Shown here: one piece after another, positions 43,064 to 53,299 of the stretch
How positions within the stretch are numbered: position 1 is the stretch's first letter
Layout: every line of letters starts with the position of its first letter
NCBI GenBank assembly: GCA_964020085.1
Contig: OZ026602.1
Location: 33,683,175-33,747,174 of the forward strand
Length of the DNA: 64,000 nt
Direction of reading: 5' to 3'
Source: Micromussa lordhowensis
Taxonomy: Eukaryota; Cnidaria; Anthozoa; Scleractinia; Lobophylliidae
Notes under the pieces: generated by a model
What the model saw: the letters and a program-made list of their open reading frames with translations, nothing else
Databases searched by the model: none
What the model was told of the DNA's origin: nothing
Position numbers and translations under genes: made by a program

Positions 43064-45559
43064 TTAGAAATGTAAGGACAAAATAACGTGCTCAACTTGT
43101 TTGTTGAGTTCAGGTTTCAACTGTTCAATATGAAAGCTCTCTTTTATTTTGAGTTGAGAGTAAGTGCTGGCATTATCGAGAATCTTAAAACAAGAGATAT
43201 CACACTTATCCCTACAATCTTTAGAAGCACTAAGATGTTTAAAAATGTGGGAATTTTTGTCCCGAAATAGATGCTCATTAACACGTGTGTTAAAATGTCT
43301 ATTGGTTTCACCAATATAACGAACTCCACAGCTCGCACATGTAAACTGATAAACAACACGTGATTTAAGAGAATCGGGAATAAAATCTTTAGGACTAAAC
43401 ATAGTGCTAAGTTTGAACGGAGAGAAAATAATCTTAACATTTAAGTCTTTGCAATACTTATTAACAATGGATGAAATTTTTCTTCCAGTGTAGGAAGAAT
43501 AATAACCGATATAAGGTAACTTGTAGAAGTGGCAGTTGGATGTTTCACATTTAGAAGCATCCTTTCCTGTTGTTGTAACCTTACTAAGAAAACCTTTAAC
43601 TGATTTGTCGATAAGCCACTTGGGAAACATATTGCGTTTCAAAATTTCTGAAAGGTTTTTGATGTCGTTATGAAAACCCTGAGTAGTGTTATTTATTTTG
43701 TAAGCTCTATCTATAAGAGTCTTAATTAACCCTAATTTGTATTTGAAGGGGGTAAAGCTAAAATAATTAGTCAGGAGACCAGTGTACGTCTTTTTACGAT
43801 AAACAGAAGTGATAAATGAGCCTTGGTGATCACTGGCACTTTGCTTTGATAACAATACATCTAAAAATGGCAGCTGACCCTTTTCTTCTGTTTCCATAGT
43901 AAACTTAATGTTGGGATGACACGAGTTAAGGTACTCAAAAAACAAACGGGCATCATTAGAGTTTTTGAAACAACAAATAATATCGTCTACATATCTGCGA
44001 TAGTATAGTACCTTGGGACCAGTGTAATTACTTAACCAGAGCTTTTCATAATGACCCATGAAGAAATTGGCTAACACAGGAGCTAAAGGGGAACCCATAG
44101 CTACTCCATCTACTTGATCATAAAAGCAACCGTTGAATAAAAAATGAGTGTGGCTAGTAGCAAAATTAAAAAGTTCCTTAAGTTCAGTTTTGCTGAGTTT
44201 AAGGTCTAATCCAGTGTTGCTTTCAAATATGGCATTGACAGCTAAATCAATGGTTTCAGATAAAGGAATATTTGTAAAGAGACTAGCTACATCATATGAT
44301 ACCATAAACACATCCTTGAAATCAGCATCTTGAATATCCTTAACGAAACTAAAAGTATCTGTGGCACAAAACTCTGAGGAGATATGAGGCTTGAGTAAAG
44401 AACAAAGGTATTTAGCTAAGTTGTAATTATAAGTGCCTATAGAGGACACAATCGGTCTAAAAGGAGGAATAGTAGAACAGGGGTCCTTGACTTTGTGTAG
44501 CTTTGGTAGACCATATAACCTAGCTGGTTGGGAACCGGTGGGATAAATGTTACGGTAAGTATCAGAATCAAAGACACCGTTTTTCTTAAGCTTACGCAAA
44601 TACCGTTGTAACTGACCCTCCCTTCGCAATGTTAGATCGGATTGCAATTTTTTAAATTTAGTGTCGTCACTCAACAAATCACTAATAGCATTATTGTAAG
44701 CTAACTTATCAAGTACTACAACGCCATTACCTTTATCAGGTCTTAGGATAATTATGTCCTTGTTCTTTTTTAGTCTCTTCAGTATCTTGAGTTTCTTTAA
44801 GTCTTTTAACGAAGGTTTGAAAGAATTGATGTAAGTCATTGCCAAATGCTGAATTTCGCTCCTTACTTCGTTAGCTTTGTTCTTGTCCACTAGATGTCTT
44901 TTAAGATCTTGGTGAAGAAGTTCAAATGTAGTGAAAACCTGACTTTTTCTTACATGCGGTGGTTTTATGGCAAACGTAAGACCGAATTTCAGAATATCAA
45001 GTTCTTCCTCAGACAAATTGTAAGACGAAATGTTTACAACTGTATCTTTGTGTGTGAAAGGAACAGAGGAGTTCTTTGTAAGGCCTTTAAGCTTCTTTTC
45101 ATGTCCTTTGATAAATACATTCACTTTGCGGTCAACACTGTGTTGCGTGACTTTCTTGAGGATGAAAATGTCAATGCTGCTTAATACTTTACCGATCTTG
45201 CTCCATTGCTTTTCTAAGTCAGTGTCCAGTTTCCTTTTCTCTTGAGTTCGCCTGAGAATGGAGGTTCTTAGAAGACGTTTTCGTATGTAGACTGCATCGG
45301 AGTTACATACATTGGGAAGATCAAAGGAAATGAACTTGGGATAAACACCAAAGGCTTGACAGTTTTTGAGAAACTGAACATCCAGTTCAGCTTTTCTCGA
45401 CTTGGTTGCCAGCTTTTCAAGCTTGCGAAACTCGGAAACAGCCAACGAACCATTGTAGTTCTGTGCTAAGTCGTGAATCACTTTACCAAATGGTCTTGTT
45501 AGCACAAATGAAACGATTAACTTTAAAAACACAACAACGCTTTTCAGTTTTCGGAACAT
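43064..45559 (-). CDS. Penelope-like RT/GIY-YIG protein, unit 3
   Basis: Intact ORF, protein identical to unit 2 by eye. At the DNA level it carries the GCATCC variant (43,558) shared only with unit 4. It is the central unit of the array. Confidence 0.93.
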   Translation of the reverse strand: MFRKLKSVVVFLKLIVSFVLTRPFGKVIHDLAQNYNGSLAVSEFRKLEKLATKSRKAELDVQFLKNCQAFGVYPKFISFDLPNVCNSDAVYIRKRLLRTSILRRTQEKRKLDTDLEKQWSKIGKVLSSIDIFILKKVTQHSVDRKVNVFIKGHEKKLKGLTKNSSVPFTHKDTVVNISSYNLSEEELDILKFGLTFAIKPPHVRKSQVFTTFELLHQDLKRHLVDKNKANEVRSEIQHLAMTYINSFKPSLKDLKKLKILKRLKKNKDIIILRPDKGNGVVVLDKLAYNNAISDLLSDDTKFKKLQSDLTLRREGQLQRYLRKLKKNGVFDSDTYRNIYPTGSQPARLYGLPKLHKVKDPCSTIPPFRPIVSSIGTYNYNLAKYLCSLLKPHISSEFCATDTFSFVKDIQDADFKDVFMVSYDVASLFTNIPLSETIDLAVNAIFESNTGLDLKLSKTELKELFNFATSHTHFLFNGCFYDQVDGVAMGSPLAPVLANFFMGHYEKLWLSNYTGPKVLYYRRYVDDIICCFKNSNDARLFFEYLNSCHPNIKFTMETEEKGQLPFLDVLLSKQSASDHQGSFITSVYRKKTYTGLLTNYFSFTPFKYKLGLIKTLIDRAYKINNTTQGFHNDIKNLSEILKRNMFPKWLIDKSVKGFLSKVTTTGKDASKCETSNCHFYKLPYIGYYSSYTGRKISSIVNKYCKDLNVKIIFSPFKLSTMFSPKDFIPDSLKSRVVYQFTCASCGVRYIGETNRHFNTRVNEHLFRDKNSHIFKHLSASKDCRDKCDISCFKILDNASTYSQLKIKESFHIEQLKPELNKQVEHVILSLHF

Positions 45560-45597
45560 GTTTCGATGTTTCAAACATCATCATCAGCCATTATGAA
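45543..45597 (-). ncRNA. Hammerhead-ribozyme-like motif at the start of unit 3 ORF
   Basis: Identical by eye to the copy at 40,121-40,175. Confidence 0.6.
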
Positions 45598-45774
45598 TAT
45601 ATAGTAAAGATTTACAAAAGTGGTCGGTATATATAACCATATACAATGAAGCTTCATAAATTCAATAGTCGTTAACTGTTAAACTTATTTAAACTAACCA
45701 ATAAAATGATAGACTAAGAGAAGAAATAACGGAAAAATAAACTTAAAATTCCCTGTAAACAACAGTAGATAAAT

Positions 45775-48303
45775 TTAGAAATGTAAGGACAAAATAACGT
45801 GCTCAACTTGTTTGTTGAGTTCAGGTTTCAACTGTTCAATATGAAAGCTCTCTTTTATTTTGAGTTGAGAGTAAGTGCTGGCATTATCGAGAATCTTAAA
45901 ACAAGAGATATCACACTTATCCCTACAATCTTTAGAAGCACTAAGATGTTTAAAAATGTGGGAATTTTTGTCCCGAAATAGATGCTCATTAACACGTGTG
46001 TTAAAATGTCTATTGGTTTCACCAATATAACGAACTCCACAGCTCGCACATGTAAACTGATAAACAACACGTGATTTAAGAGAATCGGGAATAAAATCTT
46101 TAGGACTAAACATAGTGCTAAGTTTGAACGGAGAGAAAATAATCTTAACATTTAAGTCTTTGCAATACTTATTAACAATGGATGAAATTTTTCTTCCAGT
46201 GTAGGAAGAATAATAACCGATATAAGGTAACTTGTAGAAGTGGCAGTTGGATGTTTCACATTTAGAAGCATCCTTTCCTGTTGTTGTAACCTTACTAAGA
46301 AAACCTTTAACTGATTTGTCGATAAGCCACTTGGGAAACATATTGCGTTTCAAAATTTCTGAAAGGTTTTTGATGTCGTTATGAAAACCCTGAGTAGTGT
46401 TATTTATTTTGTAAGCTCTATCTATAAGAGTCTTAATTAACCCTAATTTGTATTTGAAGGGGGTAAAGCTAAAATAATTAGTCAGGAGACCAGTGTACGT
46501 CTTTTTACGATAAACAGAAGTGATAAATGAGCCTTGGTGATCACTGGCACTTTGCTTTGATAACAATACATCTAAAAATGGCAGCTGACCCTTTTCTTCT
46601 GTTTCCATAGTAAACTTAATGTTGGGATGACACGAGTTAAGGTACTCAAAAAACAAACGGGCATCATTAGAGTTTTTGAAACAACAAATAATATCGTCTA
46701 CATATCTGCGATAGTATAGTACCTTGGGACCAGTGTAATTACTTAACCAGAGCTTTTCATAATGACCCATGAAGAAATTGGCTAACACAGGAGCTAAAGG
46801 GGAACCCATAGCTACTCCATCTACTTGATCATAAAAGCAACCGTTGAATAAAAAATGAGTGTGGCTAGTAGCAAAATTAAAAAGTTCCTTAAGTTCAGTT
46901 TTGCTGAGTTTAAGGTCTAATCCAGTGTTGCTTTCAAATATGGCATTGACAGCTAAATCAATGGTTTCAGATAAAGGAATATTTGTAAAGAGACTAGCTA
47001 CATCATATGATACCATAAACACATCCTTGAAATCAGCATCTTGAATATCCTTAACGAAACTAAAAGTATCTGTGGCACAAAACTCTGAGGAGATATGAGG
47101 CTTGAGTAAAGAACAAAGGTATTTAGCTAAGTTGTAATTATAAGTGCCTATAGAGGACACAATCGGTCTAAAAGGAGGAATAGTAGAACAGGGGTCCTTG
47201 ACTTTGTGTAGCTTTGGTAGACCATATAACCTAGCTGGTTGGGAACCGGTGGGATAAATGTTACGGTAAGTATCAGAATCAAAGACACCGTTTTTCTTAA
47301 GCTTACGCAAATACCGTTGTAACTGACCCTCCCTTCGCAATGTTAGATCGGATTGCAATTTTTTAAATTTAGTGTCGTCACTCAACAAATCACTAATAGC
47401 ATTATTGTAAGCTAACTTATCAAGTACTACAACGCCATTACCTTTATCAGGTCTTAGGATAATTATGTCCTTGTTCTTTTTTAGTCTCTTCAGTATCTTG
47501 AGTTTCTTTAAGTCTTTTAACGAAGGTTTGAAAGAATTGATGTAAGTCATTGCCAAATGCTGAATTTCGCTCCTTACTTCGTTAGCTTTGTTCTTGTCCA
47601 CTAGATGTCTTTTAAGATCTTGGTGAAGAAGTTCAAATGTAGTGAAAACCTGACTTTTTCTTACATGCGGTGGTTTTATGGCAAACGTAAGACCGAATTT
47701 CAGAATATCAAGTTCTTCCTCAGACAAATTGTAAGACGAAATGTTTACAACTGTATCTTTGTGTGTGAAAGGAACAGAGGAGTTCTTTGTAAGGCCTTTA
47801 AGCTTCTTTTCATGTCCTTTGATAAATACATTCACTTTGCGGTCAACACTGTGTTGCGTGACTTTCTTGAGGATGAAAATGTCAATGCTGCTTAATACTT
47901 TACCGATCTTGCTCCATTGCTTTTCTAAGTCAGTGTCCAGTTTCCTTTTCTCTTGAGTTCGCCTGAGAATGGAGGTTCTTAGAAGACGTTTTCGTATGTA
48001 GACTGCATCGGAGTTACATACATTGGGAAGATCAAAGGAAATGAACTTGGGATAAACACCAAAGGCTTGACAGTTTTTGAGAAACTGAACATCCAGTTCA
48101 GCTTTTCTCGACTTGGTTGCCAGCTTTTCAAGCTTGCGAAACTCGGAAACAGCCAACGAACCATTGTAGTTCTGTGCTAAGTCGTGAATCACTTTACCAA
48201 ATGGTCTTGTTAGCACAAATGAAACGATTAACTTTAAAAACACAACAACGCTTTTCAGTTTTCGGAACATGTTTCGATGTTTCGATGTTTCAAACATCAT
48301 CAT
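45775..48303 (-). CDS. Penelope-like RT/GIY-YIG protein, unit 4, with N-terminal extension
   Basis: An 8-bp duplication (TTTCGATG repeated at about 48,271-48,287) brings three upstream ATG codons into frame, so the ORF can begin MMMFETSKHRNMFRK at 48,303 instead of at 48,270. The rest matches unit 3. The duplication lies inside the hammerhead-like motif of this unit. Confidence 0.9.
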   Translation of the reverse strand: MMMFETSKHRNMFRKLKSVVVFLKLIVSFVLTRPFGKVIHDLAQNYNGSLAVSEFRKLEKLATKSRKAELDVQFLKNCQAFGVYPKFISFDLPNVCNSDAVYIRKRLLRTSILRRTQEKRKLDTDLEKQWSKIGKVLSSIDIFILKKVTQHSVDRKVNVFIKGHEKKLKGLTKNSSVPFTHKDTVVNISSYNLSEEELDILKFGLTFAIKPPHVRKSQVFTTFELLHQDLKRHLVDKNKANEVRSEIQHLAMTYINSFKPSLKDLKKLKILKRLKKNKDIIILRPDKGNGVVVLDKLAYNNAISDLLSDDTKFKKLQSDLTLRREGQLQRYLRKLKKNGVFDSDTYRNIYPTGSQPARLYGLPKLHKVKDPCSTIPPFRPIVSSIGTYNYNLAKYLCSLLKPHISSEFCATDTFSFVKDIQDADFKDVFMVSYDVASLFTNIPLSETIDLAVNAIFESNTGLDLKLSKTELKELFNFATSHTHFLFNGCFYDQVDGVAMGSPLAPVLANFFMGHYEKLWLSNYTGPKVLYYRRYVDDIICCFKNSNDARLFFEYLNSCHPNIKFTMETEEKGQLPFLDVLLSKQSASDHQGSFITSVYRKKTYTGLLTNYFSFTPFKYKLGLIKTLIDRAYKINNTTQGFHNDIKNLSEILKRNMFPKWLIDKSVKGFLSKVTTTGKDASKCETSNCHFYKLPYIGYYSSYTGRKISSIVNKYCKDLNVKIIFSPFKLSTMFSPKDFIPDSLKSRVVYQFTCASCGVRYIGETNRHFNTRVNEHLFRDKNSHIFKHLSASKDCRDKCDISCFKILDNASTYSQLKIKESFHIEQLKPELNKQVEHVILSLHF

Positions 48304-48316
48304 CAGCCATTATGAA
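48254..48316 (-). ncRNA. Hammerhead-ribozyme-like motif with 8-bp insertion, unit 4
   Basis: An 8-bp duplication places a second GAAACATC after stem II, so the core has two tandem GAAAC elements. It is a natural variant likely to alter folding. Confidence 0.5.
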
Positions 48317-48493
48317 TATATAGTAAAGATTTACAAAAGTGGTCGGTATATATAACCATATACAATGAAGCTTCATAAATTCAATAGTCGTTAACTGTTA
48401 AACTTATTTAAACTAACCAATAAAATGATAGACTAAGAGAAGAAATAACGGAAAAATAAACTTAAAATTCCCTGTAAACAACAGTAGATAAAT

Positions 48494-50911
48494 TTAGAAA
48501 TGTAAGGACAAAATAACGTGCTCAACTTGTTTGTTGAGTTCAGGTTTCAACTGTTCAATATGAAAGCTCTCTTTTATTTTGAGTTGAGAGTAAGTGCTGG
48601 CATTATCGAGAATCTTAAAACAAGAGATATCACACTTATCCCTACAATCTTTAGAAGCACTAAGATGTTTAAAAATGTGGGAATTTTTGTCCCGAAATAG
48701 ATGCTCATTAACACGTGTGTTAAAATGTCTATTGGTTTCACCAATATAACGAACTCCACAGCTCGCACATGTAAACTGATAAACAACACGTGATTTAAGA
48801 GAATCGGGAATAAAATCTTTAGGACTAAACATAGTGCTAAGTTTGAACGGAGAGAAAATAATCTTAACATTTAAGTCTTTGCAATACTTATTAACAATGG
48901 ATGAAATTTTTCTTCCAGTGTAGGAAGAATAATAACCGATATAAGGTAACTTGTAGAAGTGGCAGTTGGATGTTTCACATTTAGAAGCGTCCTTTCCTGT
49001 TGTTGTAACCTTACTAAGAAAACCTTTAACTGATTTGTCGATGAGCCACTTGGGAAACATATTGCGTTTCAAAATTTCTGAAAGGTTTTTGATGTCGTTA
49101 TGAAAACCCTGAGTAGTGTTATTTATTTTGTAAGCTCTATCTATAAGAGTCTTAATTAACCCTAATTTGTATTTGAAGGGGGTAAAGCTAAAAGAATTAG
49201 TCAGGAGACCAGTGTACGTCTTTTTACGATAAACAGAAGTGATAAATGAGCCTTGGTGATCACTGGCACTTTGCTTTGATAACAATACATCTAAAAATGG
49301 CAGCTGACCCTTTTCTTCTGTTTCCATAGTAAACTTAATGTTGGGATGACACGAGTTAAGGTACTCAAAAAACAAACGGGCATCATTAGAGTTTTTGAAA
49401 CAACAAATAATATCGTCTACATATCTGCGATAGTATAGTACCTTGGGACCAGTGTAATTACTTAACCAGAGCTTTTCATAATGACCCATGAAGAAATTGG
49501 CTAACACAGGAGCTAAAGGGGAACCCATAGCTACTCCATCTACTTGATCATAAAAGCAACCGTTGAATAAAAAATGAGTGTGGCTAGTAGCAAAATTAAA
49601 AAGTTCCTTAAGTTCAGTTTTGCTGAGTTTAAGGTCTAATCCAGTGTTGCTTTCAAATATGGCATTGACAGCTAAATCAATGGTTTCAGATAAAGGAATA
49701 TTTGTAAAGAGACTAGCTACATCATATGATACCATAAACACATCCTTGAAATCAGCATCTTGAATATCCTTAACGAAACTAAAAGTATCTGTGGCACAAA
49801 ACTCTGAGGAGATATGAGGCTTGAGTAAAGAACAAAGGTATTTAGCTAAGTTGTAATTATAAGTGCCTATAGAGGACACAATCGGTCTAAAAGGAGGAAT
49901 AGTAGAACAGGGGTCCTTGACTTTGTGTAGCTTTGGTAGACCATATAACCTAGCTGGTTGGGAACCGGTGGGATAAATGTTACGGTAAGTATCAGAATCA
50001 AAGACACCGTTTTTCTTAAGCTTACGCAAATACCGTTGTAACTGACCCTCCCTTCGCAATGTTAGATCGGATTGCAATTTTTTAAATTTAGTGTCGTCAC
50101 TCAACAAATCACTAATAGCATTATTGTAAGCTAACTTATCAAGTACTACAACGCCATTACCTTTATCAGGTCTTAGGATAATTATGTCCTTGTTCTTTTT
50201 TAGTCTCTTCAGTATCTTGAGTTTCTTTAAGTCTTTTAACGAAGGTTTGAAAGAATTGATGTAAGTCATTGCCAAATGCTGAATTTCGCTCCTTACTTCG
50301 TTAGCTTTGTTCTTGTCCACTAGATGTCTTTTAAGATCTTGGTGAAGAAGTTCAAATGTAGTGAAAACCTGACTTTTTCTTACATGCGGTGGTTTTATGG
50401 CAAACGTAAGACCGAATTTCAGAATATCAAGTTCTTCCTCAGACAAATTGTAAGACGAAATGTTTACAACTGTATCTTTGTGTGTGAAAGGAACAGAGGA
50501 GTTCTTTGTAAGGCCTTTAAGCTTCTTTTCATGTCCTTTGATAAATACATTCACTTTGCGGTCAACACTGTGTTGCGTGACTTTCTTGAGGATGAAAATG
50601 TCAATGCTGCTTAATACTTTACCGATCTTGCTCCATTGCTTTTCTAAGTCAGTGTCCAGTTTCCTTTTCTCTTGAGTTCGCCTGAGGATGGAGGTTCTTA
50701 GAAGACGTTTTCGTATGTAGACTGCATCGGAGTTACATACATTGGGAAGATCAAAGGAAATGAACTTGGGATAAACACCAAAGGCTTGACAGTTTTTGAG
50801 AAACTGAACATCCAGTTCAGCTTTTCTCGACTTGGTTGCCAGCTTTTCAAGCTTGCGAAACTCGGAAACAGCCAACGAACCATTGTAGTTCTGTGCTAAG
50901 TCGTGTACCAA
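48494..50911 (-). pseudogene. Penelope-like RT/GIY-YIG protein, unit 5, N-terminal frameshift
   Basis: An 8-bp deletion near 50,905 (CGTGTACC where other units have CGTGAATCACTTTACC) separates the ATG and first 27 codons from the rest of the frame. The 805-codon open part has no credible ATG near its start. A Tyr to Ser change occurs in the segment TNSFSFTPF. All RT and GIY-YIG motifs are otherwise present. Confidence 0.88.
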
Positions 50912-50964
50912 ATGGTCTTGTTAGCACAAATGAAACGATTAACTTTAAAAACACAACAACGCTT

Positions 50965-51019
50965 TTCAGTTTTCGGAACATGTTTCGATGTTTCAAACAT
51001 CATCATCAGCCATTATGAA
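50965..51019 (-). ncRNA. Hammerhead-ribozyme-like motif at the start of unit 5
   Basis: Same 55-base fold as in the other units. Unit 5's ORF is frameshifted just downstream. Confidence 0.6.
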
Positions 51020-51196
51020 TATATAGTAAAGATTTACAAAAGTGGTCGGTATATATAACCATATACAATGAAGCTTCATAAATTCAATAGTCGTTAACTG
51101 TTAAACTTATTTAAACTAACCAATAAAATGATAGACTAAGAGAAGAAATAACGGAAAAATAAACTTAAAATTCCCTGTAAACAACAGTAGATAAAT

Positions 51197-51699
51197 TTAG
51201 AAATGTAAGGACAAAATAACGTGCTCAACTTGTTTGTTGAGTTCAGGTTTCAACTGTTCAATATGAAAGCTCTCTTTTATTTTGAGTTGAGAGTAAGTGC
51301 TGGCATTATCGAGAATCTTAAAACAAGAGATATCACACTTATCCCTACAATCTTTAGAAGCACTAAGATGTTTAAAAATGTGGGAATTTTTGTCCCGAAA
51401 TAGATGCTCATTAACACGTGTGTTAAAATGTCTATTGGTTTCACCAATATAACGAACTCCACAGCTCGCACATGTAAACTGATAAACAACACGTGATTTA
51501 AGAGAATCGGGAATAAAATCTTTAGGACTAAACATAGTGCTAAGTTTGAACGGAGAGAAAATAATCTTAACATTTAAGTCTTTGCAATACTTATTAACAA
51601 TGGATGAAATTTTTCTTCCAGTGTAGGAAGAATAATAACCGATATAAGGTAACTTGTAGAAGTGGCAGTTGGATGTTTCACATTTAGAAGCGTCCTTTC
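51197..51699 (-). pseudogene. Penelope-like unit 6, truncated to the GIY-YIG end
   Basis: Only the C-terminal portion remains, from CETSNC-level sequence through the GIY-YIG domain. Identity to the other units stops abruptly after GAAGCGTCCTTTC at 51,699, where the MULE terminus (GGGTGTCTAC) begins. The missing 5' part is expected on the other side of the MULE element, beyond 64 kb. Confidence 0.9.
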
Positions 51700-52580
51700 G
51701 GGTGTCTACAAAACGAAGACCTAAGACCTAAGACCTAAGACCCAAAAACGAAGACCCAAAAACGAAGACTAGTTCTTTTTTACAGGCCTATCAAACCAGA
51801 GCAAGTCAAGTCTCTTCTGACGCGAAATTAAGCCGGCTCATACAAAACGGAGACCCTCGCTTAAATGCTTCGTTTTGTAGATTAAGCCGGCTCAAACTAC
51901 AAAATGAAGACCCTCGCTTAAATGCTTTGTTCGTTGTCAACTGACGCGAAGTCAATGGGGTCTTCGTTTTGTAGATTAAGCCGGCTCAAACTACAAAACG
52001 AAGACCCTCGCTTAGATGCTTTGTTCGTTGTCAACTGACGCGAAATCAATGGGGTCTTCGTTTTGTAGATTAAGCCGGCTCAAACTACAAAACGAAGACC
52101 CTCGCTTAAATGCTTTGTTCGTTGTCAACTGACGCGAAGTCAATGGGGTCTTCGTTTTGTAGATTAAGCCGGCTCAAACTACAAAACGAAGACCCTCGCT
52201 TAGATGCTTTGTTCGTTGTCAACTGACGCGAAATCAATGGGGTCTTCGTTTTGTAGATTAAGCCGGCTCAAACTACAAAACGAAGACCCTCGCTTAAATG
52301 CTTTGTTCGTTGTCAACTGACGCGAAGTCAATGGGGTTTTCGTTTTGTAGATTAAGCCGGCTCAAACTACAAAACGAAGACCCTCGCTTAAATGCTTTGT
52401 TCGTTGTCAACTGACGCGAAGTCAATGGGGTCTTCGTTTTGTAGATTAAGCCGGCTCAAACTACAAAACGAAGACCCTCGCTTAAATGCTTTGTTCGTTG
52501 TCAACTGACGCGAAGTCAATGGGGTCTTCGTTTTGTAGATTAAGCCGGCTCAAACTACAAAACGAAGACCCTCGCTTAGA
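51700..52580 (+). repeat. Left TIR of the MULE element: 94-bp tandem units
   Basis: ATTAAGCCGGCTCAAAC starts at 51,881, 51,975, 52,069, 52,163, 52,257, 52,351, 52,445 and 52,539, an exact 94-bp period. Each unit contains its own inverted pair (ACTACAAAACGAAGACC and GGTCTTCGTTTTGTAG). Two variants alternate (CTTAAAT with GAAGTCAA, CTTAGAT with GAAATCAA) in the first four units, then only the first type follows. The outer 100 bases carry short repeats (CCTAAGA three times, CCCAAAAACGAAGA twice). Confidence 0.95.
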
Positions 52581-52585
52581 GGCCG

Positions 52586-52670
52586 AGACACACAATGCGA
52601 CAGATTGTTGTGACACGTCGCCGCGACAGGTTGCAACAAATCGCCTCCTGTGACATGAGCAATAAGGCCG
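52586..52670. other. Short foreign segment within the diverged TIR-proximal repeat
   Basis: Between two pieces of the 94-bp repeat sequence lies about 85 bp rich in CGCGAC and TGTGACA words, unrelated to the unit. Its origin is unknown. Confidence 0.5.
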
Positions 52671-52702
52671 GCTCGAACTACAAAACGAAGATCCTCGCTT
52701 AA

Positions 52703-53285
52703 GGAGGCTCGAAAGGGTTTTTTGTCGCTTCAGTGTTTGTGAAACGATGGAAGATTACAAAGAAGAATATTTAATGCAACTATAGTCCTTGTGACGTCAT
52801 ATCAGCTACCATGGCAACGCACAAGGTCCACAAAAACGTCCACTAAATTTCAGTTTTTGTAAATTATCTGAAACACTAACACGGTGACCTATCATTTTTA
52901 TTTCTTTGTTGGAAAGTTCCCTAAATTGTTTAACTTTTCAGACAGTATGGAAAAAATTTATCTAGTAGAATTAAATATATTTAAATAAAATGCGATTTAT
53001 GGCTAACAGGAAATTCTACTAGATAATTTTCCCCGAAACTTTTATATTTGAAGTGCCATTGTAAATTGTGCGTGCATGCAAAAAATCAAGCTAGGTCAGC
53101 GAGCGAAATTTCGAGCTAAAAACAAATATTTTCTGCAGGTTTTATTTCCGGTTTGCGCGATTTTACGCAAGATTTAACTTCCGGTTTGTTAATTCTGATT
53201 CATTCAGCTGACGCGTTTGTCTTAGTTATGGCGTCACTGTGTAGATTGCGCGCGCGCCTGCAGCTAAAAACTCTTTCGAGCCTCC
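52703..53285. mobile_element. 583-bp TTAA-flanked MITE nested in a 94-bp repeat remnant
   Basis: The ends read GGAGGCTCGAAAG(G/A)GTTTTT in inverted orientation. TTAA flanks both (52,699-52,702 and 53,286-53,289). Removing it rejoins CCTCGC-TTAA-ATGCTTTGTT, a continuous 94-bp unit. TTAA duplications are typical of piggyBac and Kolobok families. No transposase is inside. Confidence 0.88.
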
Positions 53286-53299
53286 TTAAATGCTTTGTT

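Larger units (their letters stand above)
37355..51699 (-). mobile_element. Tandem array of Penelope-like element units (2,711-bp period)
   Basis: ORF stop positions fall at 37,639, 40,353, 43,064, 45,775, 48,494 and 51,197, giving spacings of 2,714, 2,711, 2,711, 2,719 and 2,703. The deviations are fully explained by a 3-bp insertion in unit 1, an 8-bp duplication in unit 4 and an 8-bp deletion in unit 5. The array starts inside the N-terminal codons of a truncated unit (37,355) and ends inside unit 6 (51,699). Units are about 99% identical by eye. Head-to-tail copies are typical of Penelope-like elements, but five complete-length units in a row are unusual. Collapsed or expanded assembly is a possible alternative. 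Confidence 0.93.

Noticed and set aside
37663..51403. Plus-strand 60-96-residue ORFs repeated in every Penelope unit
   Set aside because: They are antisense shadows of the conserved RT/GIY-YIG ORF and repeat only because the unit does.
37355..51699. Tandem host gene family
   Set aside because: The units encode RT plus GIY-YIG and lack introns; they are Penelope-like elements.
51881..52580. CRISPR array
   Set aside because: The 94-bp units are contiguous without spacers, the DNA is eukaryotic and there are no cas genes; they belong to a transposon arm.
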